A DNA stretch of 64,000 nucleotides from contig SHNF01000017.1 in the NCBI GenBank assembly GCA_004295085.1, positions 187,058 through 251,057 on the forward strand, read 5' to 3'. Positions 16,501 through 23,937 of this stretch are shown here, one piece after another (within the stretch, counting starts at the first letter, position 1; each line of letters opens with the position of its first letter). Under the pieces are notes generated by a model. That model did no database searches and had not been told where the DNA came from. It was given only the letters and a program-made list of their open reading frames with translations. This stretch comes from Planctomycetota bacterium. Its GTDB lineage: Bacteria; Planctomycetota; UBA1135. The translations under genes were made by a program, and so were the position numbers.

Positions 16501-16528
16501 TTGAACGCGCACTTTCGCCGGTTATGCT
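16501..16528 (+). promoter_or_regulatory. Sigma-70-like promoter, probably leaderless
   Basis: TTGAAC (16501-16506), 16-nt spacer, TATGCT (16523-16528). Each box matches 4 of 6 consensus bases. The GTG start of the next gene is at 16535, 7 nt after the -10 box, where transcription would begin. No Shine-Dalgarno sequence precedes it, which fits a leaderless message. Confidence 0.5.
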
Positions 16529-16534
16529 GCACCG

Positions 16535-17350
16535 GTGCGGCGGCGCAAAGGGCAATTGCTGGACATCCTGCGCCAGCAGCGCGAGGCGGAGGCGCGGCAG
16601 AAGGCAGCGGGCAAGCTGCCGCCTGCGCCGCCGGCAGTGACTCCCGCAGTTGCACCGCCCGCACCTGCGCCCGCGCCGTCGCCGCCCCCAGCGCCGCAGA
16701 TGGCTTCGCCGCAGCCGCCGGCGCTGCCGAAGCCGCCGGCTCCGCCGCCGCCCATCGTCGTCAAGGCGCCGCCCGCGCGGGAACCCGTGCGCGACACCGC
16801 GCGCGATGCCGCGCCCGGGCCACGCCCGGCCCTGGCAATGGGCGGCCGCCCGTCGGGTCCGAAGCCCGGCGCGCTGCTTCCCTGGGTTCCCCTGGTCCTG
16901 GTCGGGATCCTGGCTGTACCTCTTGTGTTATGGCTGGCGAAGCGCTTCGGAGGTGACGAACCCAAGCCCGGGACCAACCCGCCGGCGGTCCCTGCCGGCA
17001 CCAGCCAGGACCCGGGCCGCGCGGCAGCGCCGCCGCCGGTGGAGGCCGTCCAAAAAGGGCCCGTCCACGCCGTCGTGGCCATCAGTTATGATTACAATGA
17101 TCGCCAGAAGCAGCTCGCGCTCCAGACGCGGGATCAGCTCATTCGCGACGGCTTTCCCAATGTGGTGCTCTTGGCCGTCCCGGCGGCTCGGCCGTCGCAC
17201 TACGTGATCTACGTGGGCGAGGCGGCCGAAGCCGGGACCCTGGTTCCCTTGCGTGACCGGCTGCGCCAGCACAGCGTGCCGGGCCAGCCGGGCGCCAAGC
17301 CGTTCGAGAAAGCCTACGTGCAGAAGCGACCGACCATCGGCACACCCTGA
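16535..17350 (+). CDS. Bitopic Pro-rich membrane protein with a weak SPOR-like C-terminus
   Basis: A 271-residue protein. Residues 1-20 are basic and helical, and 30-100 are extremely Pro/Ala-rich. One membrane helix lies at 114-134 ([20 protein letters not shown]), so the C-terminus should be periplasmic. The last 95 residues ([20 protein letters not shown], then [20 protein letters not shown]) follow a beta-alpha-beta pattern with the strand-turn look of a SPOR domain, which binds glycan-stripped peptidoglycan. That assignment is weak. It starts with GTG and ends 5 nt before the small basic protein gene, suggesting one transcript. Confidence 0.7.
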   Translation: MRRRKGQLLDILRQQREAEARQKAAGKLPPAPPAVTPAVAPPAPAPAPSPPPAPQMASPQPPALPKPPAPPPPIVVKAPPAREPVRDTARDAAPGPRPALAMGGRPSGPKPGALLPWVPLVLVGILAVPLVLWLAKRFGGDEPKPGTNPPAVPAGTSQDPGRAAAPPPVEAVQKGPVHAVVAISYDYNDRQKQLALQTRDQLIRDGFPNVVLLAVPAARPSHYVIYVGEAAEAGTLVPLRDRLRQHSVPGQPGAKPFEKAYVQKRPTIGTP

Positions 17351-17355
17351 CCACC

Positions 17356-17700
17356 ATGTCCATCCACAAGTCCCTGTTCATCGGCGGCGCCAGCACCGAG
17401 AAGCGCTCGGTGTTCACGCGCCGCGAACGCATCGAGCGCCTGCAGAAGGAAGGCCGGTGGAGCGAGGAAGAGTCGGTCTTCGGCGTCGTCAAGGTGCGCA
17501 CCGCCTTCAAGTCCGCGGTGCGCAAGCCCAAGAAGGCCGCCGCCGAGGGCGCGCAGCCGGCCGCCGCCGCTCCCGCGGGCGAAGCCGGCAAGGCGGAAGC
17601 CGCGAAGCCGGCGGCCGCCGGCAGCAAGCCCGGCGCCGCGGCGGGCGGCAAGGCTCCCGCGGCTGGCGCCAAGGCGCCGGCCGAGAAGAAGGGCAAGTAG
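17356..17700 (+). CDS. PVC-type small basic protein
   Basis: A 114-residue basic protein. Its first 50 residues (MSIHKSLFIGGASTEKRSVF, then RRERIERLQKEGRW and SVFGVVKVRTAFK) resemble the conserved small basic protein family known from Planctomycetes, Verrucomicrobia and Chlamydiae, where the core ends in a G(L/V)PKVR-like motif. The function is not established; a nucleic-acid or ribosome association is a guess from charge. Unlike the usual short members, it has a tail of about 60 Ala/Lys/Pro/Gly-rich residues resembling histone-H1-like tails. It is a useful taxonomic marker in this window. Confidence 0.75.
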   Translation: MSIHKSLFIGGASTEKRSVFTRRERIERLQKEGRWSEEESVFGVVKVRTAFKSAVRKPKKAAAEGAQPAAAAPAGEAGKAEAAKPAAAGSKPGAAAGGKAPAAGAKAPAEKKGK

Positions 17701-17732
17701 TCGCCGCGGCGACCGCCGCCGCGGCTCGTCCC

Positions 17733-18491
17733 ATGCAGCCCGTTGCGGCCGTCTACCTCGACGAGGTCTTCCTCAGCCTGCAGGGCGAGGCCGGGGAGGT
17801 CGGACGCCCGCAGCTGTTCCTGCGGCTGGGCGGCTGTCCCTTGCGCTGCCGCTACTGCGACACCCCGCGTTCGTGGCTGCGCCAGCCGGTCTATCGCCGC
17901 CACGACGCCGCGGGCTGCCTGGAGCGCCCCAATCCCGTGAGCGCGCCGGACTTGAGCGCGGAGCTGGCGAGCGTGACAGCCAGCCATGGCGTGGAGGGCG
18001 CGCCGCTGGCGCTGGCGGTGACCGGCGGCGAGCCCCTGGAGCAGGTGGATTTCCTGGAGTCGTGGCTGCCGAGCTGGCCGGCGCCGGTGCTGCTCGAGAC
18101 CGCCGGCATCTGGCCGGAGCGCCTGGCGCGCGTGCTCGCGCACGTGGACATCGTGTCCCTGGACTGGAAGCTGGCCAGCACCGTGCGCGCCGGCGCGGAA
18201 CGGGTGGCAGCTTTGGAATGCGCGGCCATGCTGCACGACTCCGGCAAGCCTGGCTGGGTCAAGCTGGTGGTGGCGGAAGACACTCCGGAGGCCGAGCTGG
18301 AGCAGGCCCTGGAGCGGCTGAGCGCGCGCGCGCCGGGCGTGCGCGCGTACCTGCAGCCCGCCACCCGCTTCGGCGCCGGCCCCGGTCCGCCGCCGGCGCA
18401 GCGCCTGCTGCACTGGGCGCTGCGCTTCCGCTCGCTGCCGCTGGACCTGCGCGTTCAGCCGCAGATGCACCCGCTGCTCGGCCTGCGGTGA
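17733..18491 (+). CDS. queE: 7-carboxy-7-deazaguanine synthase (radical SAM)
   Basis: A 252-residue radical SAM enzyme. QueE turns 6-carboxytetrahydropterin into 7-carboxy-7-deazaguanine for queuosine and related modified bases. The N-terminal half shows EVFLSLQGEAGEVGRPQLFL and the cluster-binding Cys35, Cys39, Cys42 in GGCPLRCRYCDT, followed by VTGGEPLEQ, the SAM-contacting motif. The CX3CX2C spacing is the standard radical SAM form. ATG 17733 is the first good start. QueC, QueD and Tgt are not in the window. The stop overlaps der by GTGA. Confidence 0.88.
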   Translation: MQPVAAVYLDEVFLSLQGEAGEVGRPQLFLRLGGCPLRCRYCDTPRSWLRQPVYRRHDAAGCLERPNPVSAPDLSAELASVTASHGVEGAPLALAVTGGEPLEQVDFLESWLPSWPAPVLLETAGIWPERLARVLAHVDIVSLDWKLASTVRAGAERVAALECAAMLHDSGKPGWVKLVVAEDTPEAELEQALERLSARAPGVRAYLQPATRFGAGPGPPPAQRLLHWALRFRSLPLDLRVQPQMHPLLGLR

Positions 18492-19846
18492 GCACCGGCG
18501 CAGCGCCACTGCGGCCGCGGCCGCTGGTCGCGATCGTGGGCCGCCCCAACGTGGGCAAGTCCACGTTGTTCAACCGCTTCGTGGGCCGCCGCCGCGCCAT
18601 CGTGGAGCCCACCGCCGGCGTCACGCGCGACCGGCTGGTGCTGCCCGCGCGCTACGAGGACCCGCCGCTGGACTTCGACGTCATGGACACGGGCGGCCTG
18701 GGGCTGGTGGACCGCGGCGACCTGGCCGAAGCGGTGCAGGCCCAGGTGCTCACGGGGGTGCAGCGCGCCGACGTCGTGCTGTTCCTGCTGGACGCGCGCG
18801 AGGGCTTGACGCTCCTGGACGAGCAGGTGGCCGGCTGGCTGCGCCGCGCCGGCCGGCCCATCCTCCTGGTGGCCAACAAGAGCGAGACCGGGCAGGCGCA
18901 GCGCAACCTGGTCGAGTTCGCGCGCCTGGGCCTGGGCGACGTCATCCCGATCTCCGCCCAGGAGGGCGCCGGCCTGGGTGACCTGTACTGGGCCTTGTCC
19001 GAGCGCCTGCCGCCGGCCGGCGAGGTGGCGCCGCTGCCGGAGGATGCGCCGCGCATCGCCGTGCTGGGCCGGCGTAACGCCGGCAAATCCTCGTACCTGA
19101 ACGCCGTGCTGCGCGAGCAGCGCGTGCTCGTGAGTCCGATCCCGGGCACCACCCGCGACGCCGTGGAAGTGCGCTTCGAGTGGCGCGGCCAGCCGCTCAT
19201 CCTGGTGGACACCGCCGGGATCCATCGCCGCACCAAGGTGGCCAACGCGGTCGAGTACTTCTCCCTGGGGCGCAGCCACGAGGCGCTGCAGCACGCCGAC
19301 GTCGCCCTGCTGCTGCTGGACCTGGACGCGGGCGTGCAGCGCCTGGATCAGAGCCTGGCGCGGGCCATCCTGGATCACCACAAGCCCGTGGTGGTCGTGG
19401 GCACCAAGGCCGACCTGGCCGATCCCGCGCGCCTGCAGGCGTTCCCGGAGGAGGTGGCGCACAAGCTGCCGCACCTGCGCGGTGCGCCGGTATGCAGCCT
19501 GTCCAACACCGCGCGCCGCGGGCTCGACAAGCCTCTGGACCTGGCGCTGGCGCTGCGCGCCGAAGCGCGGCGCCGCGTGGGGACGGCCGAGCTCAACCGC
19601 GCGCTGGAGCAGTCCTTCACCAGCCTGCGCTTCCGCGGGCGCGGTGACAAGCCCCGGGCCTACTACGCCACCCAGCTGTCCACCGCGCCGCCCACGTTCC
19701 TGGTGTTCGTCAACCGCAAGAGCGCCTTCGAGAAGGAGGCGCTGCGCACGCTCGGCCAGGACCTGCGCCGGCGCCTGGGATTCCCGCGCGTGCCGGTGCG
19801 CCTGGTCCTGCGCGAGCGCGAGCGCACGCCGGCCGGACCCGACTAG
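18488..19846 (+). CDS. der: Ribosome-assembly GTPase Der (EngA)
   Basis: A 452-residue double GTPase needed for 50S assembly, with two G domains and a C-terminal KH-like domain. G domain 1 shows GRPNVGKST (18-26), GVTRDR and DTGG. G domain 2 shows GRRNAGKSS (194-202), GTTRDA and DTAG. The base-specificity motifs are unusual: NKSE (130-133) where NKxD is expected in domain 1, and TKAD (306-309) in domain 2. The KH part includes RAYYATQLSTAPPTFLVFVN. GTG 18488 starts inside the queE stop (GTGA). Confidence 0.92.
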   Translation: MSTGAAPLRPRPLVAIVGRPNVGKSTLFNRFVGRRRAIVEPTAGVTRDRLVLPARYEDPPLDFDVMDTGGLGLVDRGDLAEAVQAQVLTGVQRADVVLFLLDAREGLTLLDEQVAGWLRRAGRPILLVANKSETGQAQRNLVEFARLGLGDVIPISAQEGAGLGDLYWALSERLPPAGEVAPLPEDAPRIAVLGRRNAGKSSYLNAVLREQRVLVSPIPGTTRDAVEVRFEWRGQPLILVDTAGIHRRTKVANAVEYFSLGRSHEALQHADVALLLLDLDAGVQRLDQSLARAILDHHKPVVVVGTKADLADPARLQAFPEEVAHKLPHLRGAPVCSLSNTARRGLDKPLDLALALRAEARRRVGTAELNRALEQSFTSLRFRGRGDKPRAYYATQLSTAPPTFLVFVNRKSAFEKEALRTLGQDLRRRLGFPRVPVRLVLRERERTPAGPD

Positions 19847-19849
19847 AAT
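19844..19849 (+). promoter_or_regulatory. Possible -10 box (TAGAAT) before the lipoprotein gene
   Basis: TAGAAT, 5 of 6 consensus bases, overlaps the der stop codon and lies 9 nt before the ATG at 19859. No -35 box was found at the expected distance. The same hexamer occurs before thrS. Confidence 0.35.
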
Positions 19850-19858
19850 CCGCGCTCG

Positions 19859-20344
19859 ATGCCTGCCGCTCGGCCCTTGCCTGCGCTGCTGCTGCCGTGG
19901 TTGTGCGCCGCCGTCCTGCTGGCCGGCGGCTGCAGCCTGCTGAGCAGCGCCCCGGACCCGGAGGAGGCCTGGGTGGAGCAGGAGATCCACGACGGCCCGC
20001 CGCGCCGCGACCTGCTGCGGGCCTGCGAGTGGGCGGTGCTGCGTTCCGAGTTCCCGGTCAGCGACCGCGACGAAGTGGCCGGACGCGTGACCTCGGGCTG
20101 GGACGTGAACCTGGCGCCGTATTCGAAGCAGGGCACGCGCTCGCGCGCGGTCCTGGAGGTGGTGGAGCTGAGCGAGCGCAACGCATACCGCGTGCGCGCC
20201 CGGGTCGAGGTGCAGCGCAACCAGGAGGTGCACCAGACCCTGGAGCTGGCGGCGGCCGACTGGGAGGACGACGGCTTCGACATGACGCGGGCCCGCATCG
20301 TTCTGCAGCAGGTGCTGGTGCAGGTGCGCCGGCCGCAGCCTTAG
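19859..20344 (+). CDS. Small lipoprotein of unknown function
   Basis: A 161-residue predicted lipoprotein: hydrophobic signal with lipobox LLAGGC, acylated Cys25. The mature part has an alternating strand pattern (RSRAVLEVVELSERNAYRVR, RARVEVQRNQEV) suggesting a small beta-rich periplasmic domain. No family recognised. Codon 1 is 12 nt after the der stop. It converges on the next gene with a 4-nt overlap of stops. Confidence 0.75.
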   Translation: MPAARPLPALLLPWLCAAVLLAGGCSLLSSAPDPEEAWVEQEIHDGPPRRDLLRACEWAVLRSEFPVSDRDEVAGRVTSGWDVNLAPYSKQGTRSRAVLEVVELSERNAYRVRARVEVQRNQEVHQTLELAAADWEDDGFDMTRARIVLQQVLVQVRRPQP

Positions 20345-21489
20345 CGCCGGCGGAACAGGCGGTAGCGGCGGCTCACGCGCCCGCCCAGGCCGAGCGCCAG
20401 CCGGTTCATGGCCGTGTTGTCCTCCAGGACCCAGGACATCTCGCTGGTGGTGATGCCCTTGCGCAGCGCCGCCACGCTGACGCTGTAGACCAGCGCGGTC
20501 TCCAGGCCGCGGTTGCGGAACTGCGGCATCACGCCCAGCGCCACCACGCGCATGCGCTGCACCCGTTTCAGCAGGAAGGGCAGGCGCAGGATGCCCCAGG
20601 GGAACAGGCGGCTGCCGACGGCGTGCAGGGCCGGGTTGGCGTCGCGCAGGGCCAGGATGAAGCCGGCGGGCTGGCCCCCGTGCCGGTACACCTTGGCCAG
20701 GTCGGGGTCCAGCAGGGGCAGCAGGCCCGCTGCCTCGAATTCGAACTCCTCGCGGGTGAGCGGCAGGAAGCCCCAGTTCTCGCGCCAGGCGTGGTTGTAG
20801 ACGGTGCGCGCGACCTCCATCATCTCGCGCAGGTTGGCGCGCGTGATCGAGTGCAGCGTGAAGCCGCCGCGCTGCTCGATGCGCTCCACCACCGGCGCCA
20901 GGCGCTGCATGGGAAAGCGGTCGGCGCTGGTCTCGTAGGCCAGCAGGTCCCGGGCGCGCTCCAGTCCGGCCGCTTCGATCCAGCCCGCGTACTGCGGGGG
21001 ATTGTGCGCCATCATCAGATAGGGAAGCGCGTCGTGGCCCTCGACCAGGCAGCCGCATTCGTGGTTGGTGTCCGGATCGGCCGGCCCCAGCATGCTGTGC
21101 GCTCCCTGCGCCTGCACCCAGCTCCAGGCGTGATCCAGGAGCGCGCGCGCGCTGGACGCGTCGGCGGCGTCGAAGTAGCCGAACCAGCCGGCGTCCTCGC
21201 CCAGGTTCTCCGCGTGTCGCGGGTCGTACAAGGCGCCGCAGCGGCCGGCCACGGCGCCGGCGCCGTCGCGCGCGATCCACAGCTCCTGGCGGGCGCGGCG
21301 CAGAGCCGGGTTGCGCCGCGGATCCAGCAGCTTGAGCGCGGCGCCGGTCAGAGGGGGGACGTAGTACGGCGAACCGCCACGGAAGTGGCGCGCCAGTTCC
21401 ACGAAGCGGCGCCGCCCGCGCGCGCCGGTCACCGTTTCGATGCTCCCGCCCACGGGCCGAGTGTGCGGCCGCGCCGCCGGCAGCGTCAA
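20341..21489 (-). CDS. GNAT-fold acyltransferase-like protein
   Basis: A 382-residue soluble protein resembling the large GNAT-like proteins often annotated as hypothetical N-acetyltransferases. The N-terminal half has RRFVELARHFRGGSPYYVPP and the C-terminal half the acetyl-CoA region pattern VVALGVMPQFRNRGLETAL, followed by SEMSWVLEDNTAMNRLALGL, typical of GNAT motifs A and B. Substrate unknown. ATG 21489 is chosen; the gene is divergent from the zinc-ribbon protein gene 25 nt away. Confidence 0.75.
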   Translation of the reverse strand: MTLPAARPHTRPVGGSIETVTGARGRRRFVELARHFRGGSPYYVPPLTGAALKLLDPRRNPALRRARQELWIARDGAGAVAGRCGALYDPRHAENLGEDAGWFGYFDAADASSARALLDHAWSWVQAQGAHSMLGPADPDTNHECGCLVEGHDALPYLMMAHNPPQYAGWIEAAGLERARDLLAYETSADRFPMQRLAPVVERIEQRGGFTLHSITRANLREMMEVARTVYNHAWRENWGFLPLTREEFEFEAAGLLPLLDPDLAKVYRHGGQPAGFILALRDANPALHAVGSRLFPWGILRLPFLLKRVQRMRVVALGVMPQFRNRGLETALVYSVSVAALRKGITTSEMSWVLEDNTAMNRLALGLGGRVSRRYRLFRRR

Positions 21490-21514
21490 TGCGCCGGCCG
21501 GCTACCATAGCGGC

Positions 21515-22072
21515 GTGAGCGCCCACTGGAAGTTTCGCCGGCGCCAGGGCATGTGCAGCGCCTGCGGGCGCGCCTTCCAGGCGGGGGAGGCGCTGTTCTC
21601 ACTGCTGCGCTTCGACGGCCAGGAGCTGGCGCGCGGCGACCTGTGCACGGCCTGCTTCGACGCGCGCGATCCGGCTGAGGATCTGTCGTACTGGCGCACC
21701 TTGCACCGTCCCGGCGCCGCCGGCGGCTTGCGCGTGGATTTCGACTGGCTTCTGGCGACGGCCCAGCGCCTGGCCGCCGACCCGCGGCCGGCAGCCCGGG
21801 ACTTCGCCTTCCTGGTGACGCTGCTGCTGGTGCGCCATCGCCGGCTGCGCCTGCTGAGCGTCCTGCGCCGCGACGGAGTCGAGGTCCTGAACCTGCGCAA
21901 GCTCCGCGCCCAGGAGGGGTTCGAAGTGGAAGTGCGCGACCTGGACCCGCAGCGGCGCGCGCAGCTGACCGCGGTGCTGGCGGAGCTCCTGGATCCCGCC
22001 CAGGAGGCTGACCTGGACAGTCTGCTGGCTCAGGGTTTGGTGCCGGCCACGCCGCCGGCAGACGAAGGCTGA
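21515..22072 (+). CDS. Zinc-ribbon-containing protein of unknown function
   Basis: A 185-residue protein beginning VSAHWKFRRRQGMCSACGRA, with a second cysteine pair in GDLCTACFDARDP. The two CxxC knuckles should bind one zinc. The remainder is helical and Leu/Arg-rich. No catalytic motif. GTG 21515 is preferred because the conserved-looking part starts there; a TACCAT -10-like hexamer lies 6 nt upstream (21503-21508). The gene sits just upstream of the dcw promoter but appears to be a separate unit. Confidence 0.75.
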   Translation: MSAHWKFRRRQGMCSACGRAFQAGEALFSLLRFDGQELARGDLCTACFDARDPAEDLSYWRTLHRPGAAGGLRVDFDWLLATAQRLAADPRPAARDFAFLVTLLLVRHRRLRLLSVLRRDGVEVLNLRKLRAQEGFEVEVRDLDPQRRAQLTAVLAELLDPAQEADLDSLLAQGLVPATPPADEG

Positions 22073-22115
22073 GTCAGGCTTGCCGACAGCTCCGCCAGGA
22101 ATCCGGAGTGTTACC

Positions 22116-22215
22116 AATTAGCATTGTGTAAAATTATTACATGTAATACTTTACATCAGTATTTAGCGGTCGCCAAATTCCGGTGTTTTTCCCTTGCATC
22201 GGCGTAGTGGGTGGG
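22116..22215 (+). promoter_or_regulatory. AT-rich dcw operon promoter region with a large palindrome
   Basis: The most AT-rich stretch of the window, in the longest intergenic gap (22073-22286). A near-perfect 22-bp inverted repeat spans 22131-22152 (10 of 11 pairs match; core TATTACATGTAATA at 22135-22148). Candidate promoters overlap it: TTGTGT (22124-22129), 17 nt, TACTTT (22147-22152); and TTTACA (22150-22155, 5 of 6), 17 nt, CCAAAT (22173-22178). A protein bound to the palindrome would block either. Confidence 0.6.
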
Positions 22216-22228
22216 TAGAAAGGTAATG

Positions 22229-22253
22229 TGGGACAGAGTGGATGGATGTGGAG
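22229..22253 (+). promoter_or_regulatory. Possible MraZ boxes upstream of mraZ
   Basis: Three pentamers at exact 10-nt intervals: TGGGA (22229-22233), TGGAT (22239-22243), TGGAG (22249-22253). Known MraZ operators are TGGGN repeats separated by 5 nt, ahead of mraZ. Only the first here keeps TGGG, so the match is degenerate. An extra TGGGTGGG lies at 22208-22215. Confidence 0.4.
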
Positions 22254-22286
22254 GCCATCCGCAATCCCGCGCCCCAACCCAGCACC

Positions 22287-22760
22287 ATGCGCGGCTTCCT
22301 CGGGACTTATGAGCACAAGCTCGATGCCAAGGGCCGGCTCTTCGTCCCCCGACGGGTACTGGAATCCGTCGCCGATGCGGAGGAGCGGGCACAGTTCGTG
22401 CTCACCCTGGGCCTGGATGGCTGTCTCTACCTGTTCACCCGGCGGGCTTTCCTGGAGCACTTCGCGCAGGTGCGCCAGGCTGCGTTCGGCCAGCCGGAAT
22501 ACCGCGCCGTCATGCGCGGTCTGGGGGCCTGCTCCAGCGAGCAGGGCCTGGATGCCCAGGGGCGGATCCTGATTCCGGAAGACCTCCGGCAGCAGGTCGG
22601 ACTGGGCGAGGACGTGGTCGTGGTCGGAGCCGTGGACCACGTCGAGATCTGGGATCGCGCACAGTGGCGGCAGGTCGCCGGCCCCGGCGCGGTCCGTACC
22701 TACTTGGACAAGGCCGAGCACGTGCTGAGCGCGCGGCCCGATTCCGGAGTGGAATCGTGA
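22287..22760 (+). CDS. mraZ: Transcriptional regulator MraZ
   Basis: A 157-residue member of the MraZ family, which binds repeats in front of the division/cell-wall operon and represses it. The first half has the signature GTYEHKLDAKGRLFVPRRV and the second half repeats it (SSEQGLDAQGRILIPEDLRQ), the two SpoVT/AbrB-like halves. ATG 22287 gives the usual family N-terminus; ATG 22242 is in frame upstream but would add 15 atypical residues and begin inside the putative operator. It is the first gene of the dcw operon and overlaps rsmH by GTGA. Confidence 0.93.
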   Translation: MRGFLGTYEHKLDAKGRLFVPRRVLESVADAEERAQFVLTLGLDGCLYLFTRRAFLEHFAQVRQAAFGQPEYRAVMRGLGACSSEQGLDAQGRILIPEDLRQQVGLGEDVVVVGAVDHVEIWDRAQWRQVAGPGAVRTYLDKAEHVLSARPDSGVES

Positions 22761-23695
22761 TTCTTGTGAGCCGTCACCTGTACCGTTCCTCGGGGTCCTT
22801 CGGTCCCTCGCGTCACGAGCCGGTGCTCGTGGCCGAGGTCCTGGAGGCCCTGGCACCCGCCCGGGGGGGCTGGTTCGTGGACGCCACCGTGGGCGGTGGC
22901 GGCCACGCCGCCCGGCTTCTGGAGGCCTCCCCGGACGTTTCCCTGATCGCCGTCGACCGCGACGCGTCCGCGCTGGAGCGGGCGCGCGAGCGCCTGAGCG
23001 CCGCGGCCGGACGCGTGCAGTTCGTGCACGCGCCGTTCTCGGCGCTCGAAACCATCGTGCCGGCAGAGCTGCACGGCCGCATCGCGGGCATTCTGGCCGA
23101 CTTGGGCGTGTCCTCGGACCAGATCGAGGACCGCGAGCGCGGATTCTCTTTCCTCCACGACGGGCCTCTGGACATGCGCATGGACGCGGGGACCCAGAAG
23201 ACCAGCGCCGCCGTGCTGCTGGCGCGCGCCAGCGAGGACGAGATCTCCGAGTGGCTGGCTGAATACGGCGAGGAGCGCTTCGCCCGGCGCATCGCGCACG
23301 CGCTGGTGGAGGCGCGCCGGCGCGGGCCGCTGCTGCGCACGTCGCAGCTGGCGGCGATCGTCGAGCGCTGCGTGCCCCGCGGGCGCCAGCACCTCCATCC
23401 GGCCACGCGCACGTTCCAGGCGCTGCGCATCGCCGTCAACCGCGAGCTGGACGAGATCGAGGCCCTGCTCAGGAGCGCGCCGCGGCTGCTGGCGCCGGGC
23501 GGACGCCTGGCCGTGATCTCGTTCCATTCGCTGGAGGACCGGCGCGTCAAGCAAGCGTTCCGCAACGAGTGCCGCAGCGGCCAGTTCGTGGAGCGCCACC
23601 GCGCCGGCCTGCGGCCCGCCGACGGCGAGGTGCAGCGCAACGCGCGCGCGCGCAGCGCGCGCCTGCGCGTGCTCGAACGGGTGGAGGCGGCGTGA
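22757..23695 (+). CDS. rsmH: 16S rRNA (cytosine1402-N4)-methyltransferase RsmH (MraW)
   Basis: A 312-residue SAM-dependent methyltransferase that modifies C1402 of 16S rRNA in the P site. Landmarks: HEPVLVAEVLEAL, the SAM motif FVDATVGGGGHAARLLE, DLGVSSDQIEDRERGFSF, the helical insert (TSQLAAIVERCVPRG) and LAVISFHSLEDRRVK near the end. Length is normal. GTG 22757 lies in the mraZ stop (GTGA), and the gene ends in another GTGA with the ftsL-like gene. Confidence 0.95.
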   Translation: MILVSRHLYRSSGSFGPSRHEPVLVAEVLEALAPARGGWFVDATVGGGGHAARLLEASPDVSLIAVDRDASALERARERLSAAAGRVQFVHAPFSALETIVPAELHGRIAGILADLGVSSDQIEDRERGFSFLHDGPLDMRMDAGTQKTSAAVLLARASEDEISEWLAEYGEERFARRIAHALVEARRRGPLLRTSQLAAIVERCVPRGRQHLHPATRTFQALRIAVNRELDEIEALLRSAPRLLAPGGRLAVISFHSLEDRRVKQAFRNECRSGQFVERHRAGLRPADGEVQRNARARSARLRVLERVEAA

Positions 23696-23937
23696 CGCGA
23701 CGCGCGGCCTGGCTGGCCCTGGTCCTGGCGGCGGAGCTGCTGGCCGGAGTCGCCCTGCGCAACGAAGCCCTGGCCGTGCGCGCCAGCGTCGAAACCCACG
23801 TGCGCTCCTGGATCCGCTGCGACCAGGACCGCCGCGACCAGGCAGCGTTTCGCGCGGCATTCTGCGCGCCGGAGGCGGTCCTTTGGAGATGGGAACAGAA
23901 ACGCAAGAACGCAGAGAACCGGCGTCCGGAGCTGTGA
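23692..23937 (+). CDS. FtsL-like small bitopic protein
   Basis: An 81-residue protein with one membrane helix near the N-terminus (AAWLALVLAAELLAGVAL). A short extracytoplasmic segment of about 55 residues follows, rich in Arg, Ala and Glu. Position between rsmH and ftsI is that of ftsL, a divisome scaffold with poor sequence conservation. A clear leucine-zipper heptad is not seen, and a Cys pair is present, so the call rests on position, size and topology. GTG 23692 and the stop both form GTGA overlaps. Confidence 0.6.
   Translation: MTRRAAWLALVLAAELLAGVALRNEALAVRASVETHVRSWIRCDQDRRDQAAFRAAFCAPEAVLWRWEQKRKNAENRRPEL

Noticed and set aside
22242..22286. Upstream in-frame ATG for mraZ
   Set aside because: It adds 15 residues not found in the family and begins within the putative operator repeats. 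ATG 22287 gives the conserved N-terminus.
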